Assembly: GCF_014698795.1 (NCBI RefSeq)
Contig: NZ_JACJTR010000047.1
Span: 1 to 45,705 of the forward strand
DNA: 45,705 nucleotides
Direction of reading: 5' to 3'
Source: Nostoc sp. FACHB-892
Lineage (GTDB): Bacteria > Cyanobacteriota > Cyanobacteriia > Cyanobacteriales > Nostocaceae
The notes below the pieces were generated by a model, which was not told the DNA's origin, made no database searches, and was given only the letters and a program-made list of their open reading frames with translations. The first letter of the stretch is position 1, and each line of letters opens with the position of its first letter. The translations under genes and the position numbers were made by a program. This document shows positions 1 to 7,252 of this stretch, piece after piece.

Positions 1-72
1 ATAATCTTGGTCTTTCGTCACGTACCAAAATTCTTTACCTCTACTGCTGTAGTAGGTTCCTGCTTTAATTAT
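1..72. repeat. Terminal overlap (left copy), circular molecule
   Basis: The first 72 bases are identical, in direct orientation, to the last 72 bases (45634-45705). A minus-strand reading frame continues across the join without a break. This is the pattern of an assembled circular replicon with a small residual overlap, giving a circle of 45,633 bp. Confidence 0.93.
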
Positions 73-252
73 CCCTGGAATAACAAGACCGGGATTACGG
101 ATTTCTGACCAACTACTTACTGGTTGAGCAGTCGAAACTGCTGCAATATGATTGAGGGGAATTACCAAATTTTTGCAGAGATTAAATGCTAGTAATTGCT
201 CATGCCATTCCCATTCAATTTGTAAGTTGTCATTAACGAGAGTGAGATTCAT
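1..252 (-). CDS. Hypothetical protein, possible bacterial PH-like fold; N-terminal 84 codons (split by the window ends)
   Basis: The frame opens with ATG at 252-250 (MNLTLVNDNLQIEWEWHEQ) and stays open to base 1. Joined across the circular junction to 45633-45529 it gives a complete 118-residue soluble protein without signal peptide or membrane segment. The pattern (short beta-strand-like stretches, a conserved W near the N-terminus, IPLNHI, then SSW, PGLVIPG, GTYY and FWYV) resembles small bacterial PH-like proteins of unknown function. The family call comes from general resemblance only. The next gene upstream on the strand is the GNAT acetyltransferase at 418-849, 165 bp away. Confidence 0.75.
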   Translation of the reverse strand, partial: MNLTLVNDNLQIEWEWHEQLLAFNLCKNLVIPLNHIAAVSTAQPVSSWSEIRNPGLVIPGIIKAGTYYSSRGKEFWYVTKDQDY

Positions 253-417
253 TTGTTTTATTCCTTAATCTGTTGGTAGCTAAATAATGTAACTTTTCCA
301 GAAATTACTAAATGAGATTTGTTTCCTTAGTTCGCAACTCAAATACTAATGTTTCTTGACTAATAGAGTAAATGATCACTTCATTATTACTGTATAGGAT
401 TGATGCTATTTGTTGAT

Positions 418-849
418 TTAGTTGACATTGAAGCTCATAGTTAATAGGAGAAAATTAGTATTTTCATCTAACCGTTTATCTATCAAAATAAATCCACACT
501 TTTTGTAAAAATGTTGGGCTTGATGATTCTCTTGATAAACATCTACCAACAGAGTTTCTTCGATTATTGATTTAGCGTATTCGATTAACTGAGTTCCGTA
601 ACCTTTCCTTTGACTTTTTGGCGATACAAATAAACCACCAATTAAGTTATCTAATAAAGCAATGAAACCGACTATACATCCATCTTCATAGGCAACCCAC
701 ATTTTTGCCCTTGGGATATAAGTATTGATTACAGCATCTCTTTGCACAATTAAATTTTCTTCCGAGATAAAGCTGTGGGCAATTTTAGATGCTTCATACC
801 AAATGCTAACTACGTCATCCAAATCTGTGTCTTGATAAGCTCTAATCAT
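418..849 (-). CDS. GNAT-family N-acetyltransferase (YjaB/PhnO-like)
   Basis: A 143-residue single-domain GNAT protein that would transfer an acetyl group from acetyl-CoA to an unknown amine. The N-terminal MIRAYQDTDLDDVVSIW, the central strand GGLFVSPKSQRKGYG with the acetyl-CoA pyrophosphate-binding (Q/R)xxGxG motif at about residues 80-85, and the C-terminal NHQAQHFYKKCGF are all present. The length is normal for the family. It resembles YjaB-like enzymes more than RimI/RimL. It stands alone, with 165 bp upstream before the junction-spanning gene. The substrate cannot be read from the sequence. Confidence 0.9.
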   Translation of the reverse strand: MIRAYQDTDLDDVVSIWYEASKIAHSFISEENLIVQRDAVINTYIPRAKMWVAYEDGCIVGFIALLDNLIGGLFVSPKSQRKGYGTQLIEYAKSIIEETLLVDVYQENHQAQHFYKKCGFILIDKRLDENTNFLLLTMSFNVN

Positions 850-911
850 ATATTTACTAGCTTTTGATTACAGATATTTGCTAGGTAGATAAACACAGTG
901 ACTTAGTGACG

Positions 912-1457
912 CTATGGTTGAGTAATGTTAAAATCTTCAAAGATAACTGAGAAACCTTCACCTTGTGGTGAGGCGCACATTACCCCCACTTGTAATGTTT
1001 CAGTATGGGTAAGATATGCCAGTCGCAACATTTGATAATTCTCACCATCTAGAGAATATTTTACTTCTACTGTTTCTGAGCGACGCTGTACCCGCATCCA
1101 TAGAGCAACTGGTGGTTGTGATAGGGGGACTACAGACCAATCTGAATAATCTCTGGTTACTACAGCACTAACATTATGCACGCCTTCAACATACTCAATT
1201 CCGCATTTGAGCCAGGTATTTTCGTTCTCCCGAATCATCAACCCTGCTTGGTCATATAAAGCCTGATATTGTCCTATAATTTTTACCTCAATTGTGAAAT
1301 TACCCGTTACTTCCTGATAGTAAAAGTTGCCATTATCACGCATGAAATTATAATGAGTCTTTTGCCAGAAATCTGTCTTTGCACCTGCGTTAACGTAAAC
1401 AACTTCTGCTTGCTCGTTCCAGGTAACAGGTTCGTTGTACCATTTCATTTGCGTCAT
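912..1457 (-). CDS. DUF1349 domain protein (concanavalin A-like lectin/glucanase fold)
   Basis: A 181-residue cytoplasmic protein without signal peptide that matches the DUF1349 family along its length. It shows the N-terminal MKWYNEPVTW, the DFWQKTHYNFMRDNGNFYYQ segment, QAGLMIRENENTWLKCGIEY, and a C-terminal GEGFSVIFEDFNI. DUF1349 proteins have a concanavalin A-like beta-sandwich; some relatives bind or act on carbohydrate, but no catalytic role is established for this short form. ATG at 1457 is used; a second ATG lies three codons in. It lies 60 bp upstream in position from the secreted repeat protein at 1517, on the same strand. Confidence 0.88.
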   Translation of the reverse strand: MTQMKWYNEPVTWNEQAEVVYVNAGAKTDFWQKTHYNFMRDNGNFYYQEVTGNFTIEVKIIGQYQALYDQAGLMIRENENTWLKCGIEYVEGVHNVSAVVTRDYSDWSVVPLSQPPVALWMRVQRRSETVEVKYSLDGENYQMLRLAYLTHTETLQVGVMCASPQGEGFSVIFEDFNITQP

Positions 1458-1516
1458 AATTTTTTTACTACCAGTAACAACAGAATAAAATTTATGTTAG
1501 TTCCAATTAACTTTGC

Positions 1517-2140
1517 CTAAAACGGAAATATTGGTGGGGGTGCGGGAGGTTGGGGTAACTGGATAAAAGACTTACGGTTATTTTGGAGATAAACTTGCAA
1601 TCTAGGAGTTGGACAGCGCCAATCATCTCCTTTAATATGTTCACAACCAGCCCGGCGCATGGCATCATTAGGTACGCCAGGGGCTGAATAGCGCCAACGT
1701 CCTTCTACTGTTGGCCCTGACCTTGCTTGTAATTCCAGATACCGTGATTGATGATTCTGGAGATAAACTTGCAATCTAGAAGTTGGACAGCGCCAATCAT
1801 CTCCTTTAATATGTTCACAACCGGCGCGGCGCATAGCATCATCAGGTACGCCAGGGGCTGAATAGCGCCAACGTCCTTCTACTGTTGGCCCTGACCTTGC
1901 CTGTAACTCTAAGTATCTATCTCTGTTTCTATTGTTACCCCGATTATTGCCTCGCTGACCACGACAAGCGATCGCTGCATTAGTTTCCGAGATACCATCA
2001 TCTATGAGGTCTTGCATACATTGGCGTACTGTTTCCCTCGCCATTGCTGGTTGTGATAACTGCATTGAAGCTCCAGCACTTCCCACTACAGCTAAAACAA
2101 GCATAGATATATAAGTGTAATGTCTGCGGTTTACTTGCAT
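1517..2140 (-). CDS. Secreted protein with two near-identical 58-residue tandem repeats
   Basis: A 207-residue protein with a classic signal peptide (about residues 1-35, hydrophobic MLVLAVVGSAGASM, cleavage after QPAMA). A short N-terminal unit follows with two cysteines (QCMQDLIDDG, IACRGQ). Then come two almost identical repeats of the form RYLELQARSGPTVEGRW to RLQVYLQN, each with two cysteines (GCEHIKGDDWRC). The C-terminus is proline-rich (PQPPAPPPIFPF). The DNA repeat period is 174 bp, exactly 58 codons. The cysteine pair in each repeat suggests disulfide-stabilised extracytoplasmic modules. Function unknown. Confidence 0.8.
   Translation of the reverse strand: MQVNRRHYTYISMLVLAVVGSAGASMQLSQPAMARETVRQCMQDLIDDGISETNAAIACRGQRGNNRGNNRNRDRYLELQARSGPTVEGRWRYSAPGVPDDAMRRAGCEHIKGDDWRCPTSRLQVYLQNHQSRYLELQARSGPTVEGRWRYSAPGVPNDAMRRAGCEHIKGDDWRCPTPRLQVYLQNNRKSFIQLPQPPAPPPIFPF
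1585..1910 (-). repeat. In-frame 174-bp tandem duplication
   Basis: The units beginning at 1585 and 1759 are nearly identical over about 150 bp with only scattered substitutions, and the period is 174 bp. The duplication is in frame within the secreted protein gene and is recent enough for the DNA to be almost unchanged. Confidence 0.85.
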
Positions 2141-2262
2141 AATTTCTCTCCTAGTTAAAGTTCAGTGCGATGAATTTCTTATCTTGTCTAGAATTACCTT
2201 TTAACAGCCTGATAAACTCCTACACCTACTGACTCCAATTGGGTGTTGATCTAGCAGTAAAA

Positions 2263-3093
2263 TTACGTATTGCAGGTTGATTTTTGAAACAAAATTAATT
2301 GCGTATTGTACTTTTGTGGCTGGCCTTCTGATATCATCCAACGATCATAGGAGGCGTGGGACAGCCACTCTGCTTGAGGAATCCCTGCTTTGGCAGCACC
2401 ATGAGCAAGTTGATATGCGCGGCGGAAATGCTCAGGGCAAGTACCATGCTGTAATATCAGTGCCGCATAGTATTGAGCCTCTGGTTTGGCGATCAGTCCT
2501 TGACGATCTAGGGAGAGTGTCCGCTTGAGCCTTGCCTGATCCCGACTGGAATCGAAAATCATACGACTCGTTAGACGATCCTGCTGATCTGTCTCGAACA
2601 TATAGCGTAGTTCGTCACTCGGACTATGAGCTTGAATTGATAGGGCTGGAGGTGCAAATGTAATTAAGTTGGCGATCGCCACCATGATTACACCTGCCAG
2701 CATGGGTACATAACCTAACAGTAGTAACTCTATGATTGATTGTTTTTGTCCCAGGCTGAGAAACACAAGCAGTAAGGTTATGCCAACAAGAACTAAGAAT
2801 GCCATGAGGATCAGCACAAACCCAGCTAAACCACCCCAAGGAAGAATCCCACCTACTAGACTCGCTGTGATGAATACAATCACTACCAACAGGCGGATAG
2901 TCCTAGGCCTATTAGCGAGTAGCACCCACGTACTGGTTGCCGCCCAAGCACCCAGTACACCCACAAGTCCAACGCCCCAGTATGGGAACAGTGATGGTAT
3001 AACGAACTTGACACTTATATATAAAGTTAAACCTGCGATCGCCAACCAACCACTTAATTTCAGTAATTTGCGAGCCTTAGTTTGCTGGCGCAC
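2263..3093 (-). CDS. Membrane protein with C-terminal DUF6624-like domain
   Basis: A 276-residue protein. The N-terminal half carries four predicted membrane segments (about residues 12-30, 38-58, 66-85 plus 90-115, and 125-147). The C-terminal half (about 160-276) is soluble. That half has the pattern EAQYYAALILQHGTCPEHF, AYQLAHGAAKAG, EWLSHASYDRWMISEGQPQ, KYNTQ, which resembles DUF6624 proteins, where an LAxAxxDRxxxxxGxPQxYGTQ motif is typical. DUF6624 has no firm function. A strong purine-rich ribosome-binding site (GGAGGT on the coding strand) precedes the ATG at 3093. The pairing of membrane region and DUF6624-like tail is noted by eye. Confidence 0.72.
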   Translation of the reverse strand: MRQQTKARKLLKLSGWLAIAGLTLYISVKFVIPSLFPYWGVGLVGVLGAWAATSTWVLLANRPRTIRLLVVIVFITASLVGGILPWGGLAGFVLILMAFLVLVGITLLLVFLSLGQKQSIIELLLLGYVPMLAGVIMVAIANLITFAPPALSIQAHSPSDELRYMFETDQQDRLTSRMIFDSSRDQARLKRTLSLDRQGLIAKPEAQYYAALILQHGTCPEHFRRAYQLAHGAAKAGIPQAEWLSHASYDRWMISEGQPQKYNTQLILFQKSTCNT

Positions 3094-3183
3094 TTCCTTT
3101 ACCTCCGGGGAATTTTATTTTTTTAGGGATTATCCAGTGCCAACCAATGTCCTAAACCCAAGCGATGTATGTTTATTCATCCC

Positions 3184-3393
3184 TTACCAAAAAGTTTTAC
3201 GTTCCAGAAAATAATTAGCTTCAACCTGACGCAAATACTTTAGGACTTGATTTTGTTCAACCCAAGTCTCATACTGATGAAGATTTGTGTCATCCAATCT
3301 AGGAACAGTATTCTGCTTCAGCCAAGAAAGGTCTAGCTTGAATTGGCGATGAATAAATAGAATATTCATAAAGCTCTCAACGCCTGTTTTCAT
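3184..3393 (-). CDS. Small hypothetical ORF, doubtful
   Basis: A 69-codon frame starting with ATG at 3393 (an internal ATG follows at codon 9) that is unlike any family I recognise. It is tryptophan- and glutamine-rich in the middle (LSWLKQNTV, YETWVEQNQVLKYLRQVE). It lies 66 bp from the shared palindromic site at 3459-3476, the same arrangement as for the small minus-strand ORFs at 35833-36120 and 40506-40733. That is the main reason to keep it. It may be a remnant of a larger gene. Confidence 0.3.
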   Translation of the reverse strand: MKTGVESFMNILFIHRQFKLDLSWLKQNTVPRLDDTNLHQYETWVEQNQVLKYLRQVEANYFLERKTFW

Positions 3394-3454
3394 GTCATGA
3401 CCGAATCATAAATTCAGGCATCTAATTAAAACTTCCCACGATTGATTCACTCGC

Positions 3455-3493
3455 TTAACTCACCCGATTGGATGAATCGGTTGGGTGAGTTAA
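3455..3493. promoter_or_regulatory. Shared dyad site A nested in a larger inverted repeat
   Basis: Bases 3459-3476 fit the palindromic consensus TTCAYCYRATYRGRTGAA, with one mismatch in the outer arm, found also at 36207-36224 and 40807-40824. Here the dyad overlaps an 11-bp perfect inverted repeat (TTAACTCACCC at 3455-3465, GGGTGAGTTAA at 3483-3493). The site sits between the ORF starting at 3393 (minus) and the histidine kinase gene starting at 3649 (plus). It is probably an operator; the binding protein is unknown. Confidence 0.55.
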
Positions 3494-3648
3494 CCTGTTA
3501 GTCCATTTGGGTGGAGCGAATAAGGCTTTGTAATTTATACAATCAAGTTTGTTATATCTCTTATAAAAAACAATCTAAAAACATCTTGTAATAGTGCATT
3601 AAATTAATTTTCAGAATTTTAATAACTCCAGTTACATTCAACTGCATA

Positions 3649-5022
3649 ATGAAAAGTATCCTGACATTGTTACCAAGAAAAATATTTGTCATTCGATTTA
3701 TTAATCGGACCAGAAGCAAAGTTCAACCTAATCATGCAATTGTTTCGTCAGAATTTTTGGGGTGGAAACAGCAATTTCTTTCTAGTCGAATTCGTTTACT
3801 TGCTTGGGTTGTTCTCATTATTTCGGTAATGGCGACAACTTTGAATCTCACCCTGATAATTCCTAGCTTGAATGCTTCAGGTGATCCCAAACTAGCATTT
3901 GATACAGTCCGGATACGTGAGTATTTGGAAGTTGCTGTTACTCAAATTTTCAGTGTTGGTATGGGCTTGTTATTAGCTAAATCTCGTGTATTCTCCCAGT
4001 CTCCAGAAAGAATGTTTCTGTTGTTGAGTGGATTGGTGCTGATGCCGTCTCAAATCATCGCTACTGTGCGAGGACAAGCTAGTTTTGATGGAGGTACGTG
4101 GATTTTGTTTTATGCGATTCAAGCCATTTTGATTCCTGTAAATTGGCGATCGCATCTGCTATCGCAAGTAACTGTGATTGGCTATTTTGCGATCGCCCTA
4201 CTCTTTGGTTGGCGCGATCCAAATGTGATTGTCCCTGCTAGCTATGTCTTGGGCATATTTTATACAATGTTGATTTGTTTGGTCGCCGATGTTGGTGTAT
4301 TTTTATATGAGCGATCGCTACAACGGGAATTTGAATTACGTCAACAACTACGGGTTTTTCTCCATGCGGTATCTCATGATTTACGCAATCCTGTAATCGG
4401 TATGGTGATGACTTTAAAAACTTTTTGGCATCCTGAACAACACACTGCACAGATTCCCCAAGAATTACTCCAACAAATAATTGACAGTGGCGATAGACAG
4501 GTTGCTTTAATTAACTCACTGTTAGAAGCACACGAAACCGAAGTACATGGAATTGTACTACATCACCAAAGAGTGAAACTGCATGATTTAGTGAAATCTG
4601 TGATTACCGACTTACAACCCTTTATCCAGCAAGCAAACGCCACAGTAACATATACGATTCCCACTGATTTACCCCCTGTGAATGCCGATGCACTCCATCT
4701 GCGCCGAGTGTATGAAAATTTACTTTTAAATGCACTGCGTTATAATCGACCGGGGGTAAAGTTGACCTTGGATGCTGTTGTAGAAGAACATCTCAACAAC
4801 CAAATCCGTTGCACTGTTCAAGATGATGGTGTAGGGATGACACAACAGCAGTGCGATCGCTTATTTGAACTCTATACCCGTGGCCCTAATAATCGTCAAT
4901 CACTCGGTTTAGGCTTAGGACTCTACATCTGTCGGCAAATTATCACGGCTCATGGCGGCAAGATTGGAGCGATCAGTAGTCCGGGTAATGGTGCTACCTT
5001 CTGGTTTACTCTACCTATATAG
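3649..5022 (+). CDS. Membrane-bound sensor histidine kinase
   Basis: A 457-residue kinase. About six membrane segments (residues 50-70, 95-112, 122-140, 150-165, 172-190, 196-220) form a sensor region without a recognised periplasmic domain. A HisKA domain with phospho-acceptor His243 in HAVSHDLRNP follows, then a HATPase_c domain with the N box (ENLLLNALRYNRP), G1 (QDDGVGM) and G2 (GLGLGLYICRQII). It faces the response regulator at 5038-5712 tail to tail, with only 15 bp between stop codons. The two are a plausible cognate pair but would be transcribed separately. The transmitter closely resembles that of the second kinase at 37937-40411. The signal is unknown. Confidence 0.9.
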   Translation: MKSILTLLPRKIFVIRFINRTRSKVQPNHAIVSSEFLGWKQQFLSSRIRLLAWVVLIISVMATTLNLTLIIPSLNASGDPKLAFDTVRIREYLEVAVTQIFSVGMGLLLAKSRVFSQSPERMFLLLSGLVLMPSQIIATVRGQASFDGGTWILFYAIQAILIPVNWRSHLLSQVTVIGYFAIALLFGWRDPNVIVPASYVLGIFYTMLICLVADVGVFLYERSLQREFELRQQLRVFLHAVSHDLRNPVIGMVMTLKTFWHPEQHTAQIPQELLQQIIDSGDRQVALINSLLEAHETEVHGIVLHHQRVKLHDLVKSVITDLQPFIQQANATVTYTIPTDLPPVNADALHLRRVYENLLLNALRYNRPGVKLTLDAVVEEHLNNQIRCTVQDDGVGMTQQQCDRLFELYTRGPNNRQSLGLGLGLYICRQIITAHGGKIGAISSPGNGATFWFTLPI

Positions 5023-5037
5023 CAGTTCTCAGTCTAA

Positions 5038-5712
5038 TCACGACATCAAGCCCGATCGCAATGCTACTACAGCTGCTTGTACTCGGTCATTCACTAGCAA
5101 CTTATTCATAATTCCGCGAACATAGGTTTTGACTGTATGCTCACTCAGATATAACGCTTTAGCAATTTCTGGATTACTGTAGCCTTCAACGATGAAACGC
5201 AACACTTCTAGTTCTCTGTCTGATAATGTTCCAGGGGGAATAGACTGAGTAGTTTTAGATGCGGCTGTAACGGGTTTGAGTTGATCAACCACGGTTTTTG
5301 CTACTTGAGCATCCAAATAAGTAGCTCCTTGATGAACCACATCAATTGCTTTGACCAATTGCTCTGCACTTGTTCCTTTGACACAGTAGCCATCAGCACC
5401 GCTAGAAAGTGCAGCTACTACCTCCGTTTGCGAGGTATGGGAGGTGAGCATGACAATTTTTACATTAGGTAGAACCTTCTTAATTTCTTGTGTAGCTGCA
5501 ATGCCATCTTTGTGTGGCATTCCCACATCCATCACCACTACATCAGGCTGGAGTGCGATCGCTGCCTCTACACCTAAATATCCATCCTCTGCTATATCCA
5601 CAATCTCAAGGTGAGCATAAGTGGAGAGTGTATGTTTTAGCCCAATCCGCATCATTGGGTCATCTTCGACAATTAAAATTCGCAGCATTAATCGCTTCAG
5701 TTTTTCACTCAT
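5038..5712 (-). CDS. NarL/FixJ-family response regulator
   Basis: A 224-residue two-domain regulator. The receiver domain (about residues 10-125) has the acidic pair D17/D18 in VEDDPMM, the phospho-acceptor D62 in VVMDVGMPHKDG, the switch T/S in LTSHTS and the conserved lysine in CVKGTS. A LuxR-type helix-turn-helix follows (about 160-220: LSDRELEVLRFIVEGYSN, YLSEHTVKTYVRGIM). ATG at 5712 is taken as the start; an internal ATG at codon 9 (5688) directly before LRILIVEDD is equally reasonable. It is convergent with the kinase at 3649-5022. Being the only response regulator in the window, it is a candidate to bind the shared dyad sites, but that is inference. Confidence 0.9.
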   Translation of the reverse strand: MSEKLKRLMLRILIVEDDPMMRIGLKHTLSTYAHLEIVDIAEDGYLGVEAAIALQPDVVVMDVGMPHKDGIAATQEIKKVLPNVKIVMLTSHTSQTEVVAALSSGADGYCVKGTSAEQLVKAIDVVHQGATYLDAQVAKTVVDQLKPVTAASKTTQSIPPGTLSDRELEVLRFIVEGYSNPEIAKALYLSEHTVKTYVRGIMNKLLVNDRVQAAVVALRSGLMS

Positions 5713-5960
5713 AAATGATTCTGTTGATTTTATTAGCGATCATGCCAGATTGTGACGATAACATCTACCGAATACCCAGTTTGCTACATCTAGCTGCGAC
5801 CTCTCAAAACGGTTGCGCGATTACCTACGGCGGGACGTAAGCCCATCACACTCAAACCAAATGCTTGCAGTGAGCATACAGATGATTATGCCGAAGGCGA
5901 ACTCGCAGAATTTATTCGGCTTTAAAAACAGTTTACTCGTTTTTAAGATATAATGCGTAT
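5713..5960. other. Region upstream of tnpB: short-repeat debris and a hairpin
   Basis: No gene is seen. GC-rich cyanobacterial repeat-like sequence occupies about 5790-5850. An inverted repeat TTAAAAAC / GTTTTTAA follows (about 5922-5946). A perfect TATAAT (5949-5954) ends six bases before the tnpB ATG. The hairpin may be the left-end structure of the IS200/IS605-type element, but no clear boundary can be assigned. Confidence 0.4.
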
Positions 5961-7175
5961 ATGCTAAACCTAACTTATACCTATCGCCTAAAACTAAATC
6001 AGCAGCAGTCCCAAACCTACGAAGCATGGCTAGAAACATCTCGCAGGGTTTGGAATTTTGCGTTAGCACAAAGGAAAGATTGGTATAACTCAAGGTCATG
6101 CAGAATTGACGCTTGCAGTATCAAGAGCGAGTACATCATTCCGGTCGATGCACCCCGACCAACATTCGCATCTCAATGCAAAGCTTTAACTCAAGCAAGA
6201 AAAACTAACCCTGACCTAAACGCGACACATTCTCAGATGTTGCAACAAGTATTGAGGCGATTAGAAAAAGCGTTTATTGGGATGTGGGAATCAGGCAGAG
6301 GCTTTCCCCGATTTAAAAAACTCTTAAGAATGCGCTCTTTACTGTTTCCCCAATTAGGGGTTAATCCAATTCAGGGAAGCAAAGTCAAGCTTCCGGGTAT
6401 TGGCTGGGTGAAAATGCAGTTATCCCGACCCATTCCAGATGGGTTTGTTGCAAAACAAGCTCAAGTAGTGAAGAAGGCTTCGGGATGGTATGTGATGCTC
6501 ACACTGCAAGCAGATGTTAATGTTCCAAGTTTTGCGCCACATGGCTATCCAATTGGGATTGACTTGGGATTGAAAAGTTTTTTAGCCACCTCTACTGGTG
6601 AACAAATCGCTAGACCTAGATTTTTTGTGGATCTCCAACGCAAGCTGCGATTGCTGCAACAAAGAGCAAGCCACAAGAAATTGGGGTCAAATAATTGGCG
6701 AAAAGCTCAACAGAAAGTGTCACGACTACATGAACACATTCACAACACTCGTAAAGACTTTCACTTTAAGTTGGCGCATCATTTATGTGACCAAGGCGAA
6801 ATGATATTTGCTGAAGATTTGAATTTGAAAGCATGGGCTAAGGGAATGTTTTCAAAACATACCTTAGATGCTGGATTTGGTGAGTTTCTTTCGATCTTGG
6901 AATGGGTGTGTTGGAAACGTGGGGTTTATTTTACCAAGGTTAATCCTGACGGTACTAGCCAAACTTGTCCCAACTGCAACCACTATACAGGCAAGAAAGA
7001 TTTATCTGAGCGAGTGCATCGTTGTCATGAATGTGGATTTGAAACAGATAGAGACATTGCCGCCGCTATGGTGGTGATGCAGCGTGGGCTTGCAGCCGTA
7101 GGGCATACGGTCAAGATGCTTGGCGAGGGGTTAAGCAATAGCTCCCTTTTGACCCAAGAATCCCCCGTTTTATAA
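5961..7175 (+). CDS. tnpB: TnpB, RNA-guided nuclease of the IS200/IS605 group (tnpA absent)
   Basis: A 404-residue, apparently intact OrfB/TnpB. It has an N-terminal HTH-like domain (MLNLTYTYRLKLNQQQ, RRVWNFALAQRK) and the RuvC-like catalytic triad in GIDLGLKSF (D), FAEDLNLK (E) and TDRDIAAAMV (D). The insert zinc ribbon CPNCN / CHECG lies between the last two. TnpB proteins are guided to DNA by an omega RNA from the 3' end of the element. No tnpA lies nearby, so this is an IS1341-like, non-autonomous element. TATAAT at 5949-5954 lies so close to the ATG that the transcript may be leaderless. The C-terminus runs into the right-end hairpin at 7162-7182. Confidence 0.93.
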   Translation: MLNLTYTYRLKLNQQQSQTYEAWLETSRRVWNFALAQRKDWYNSRSCRIDACSIKSEYIIPVDAPRPTFASQCKALTQARKTNPDLNATHSQMLQQVLRRLEKAFIGMWESGRGFPRFKKLLRMRSLLFPQLGVNPIQGSKVKLPGIGWVKMQLSRPIPDGFVAKQAQVVKKASGWYVMLTLQADVNVPSFAPHGYPIGIDLGLKSFLATSTGEQIARPRFFVDLQRKLRLLQQRASHKKLGSNNWRKAQQKVSRLHEHIHNTRKDFHFKLAHHLCDQGEMIFAEDLNLKAWAKGMFSKHTLDAGFGEFLSILEWVCWKRGVYFTKVNPDGTSQTCPNCNHYTGKKDLSERVHRCHECGFETDRDIAAAMVVMQRGLAAVGHTVKMLGEGLSNSSLLTQESPVL

Positions 7176-7190
7176 ACGGGGGAGTGTCAA
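7161..7190 (+). mobile_element. Right end of the tnpB element, omega RNA 3' hairpin
   Basis: A perfect inverted repeat CCCCCGTTT, TAT, AAACGGGGG (7162-7182) overlaps the tnpB stop codon and is followed by AGTGTCAA. This GC-rich hairpin at the 3' end is the usual right-end structure of cyanobacterial IS200/IS605 elements and the expected 3' part of the guide-bearing omega RNA. The element boundary, and hence the guide start, is probably near 7190; this is inferred from the typical layout. Confidence 0.65.
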
Positions 7191-7252
7191 TCCTGCCTTA
7201 ATCGAACTTTGTCATACAGATGACAAGACTACAAGTTATGGGAGTCGGAAAT

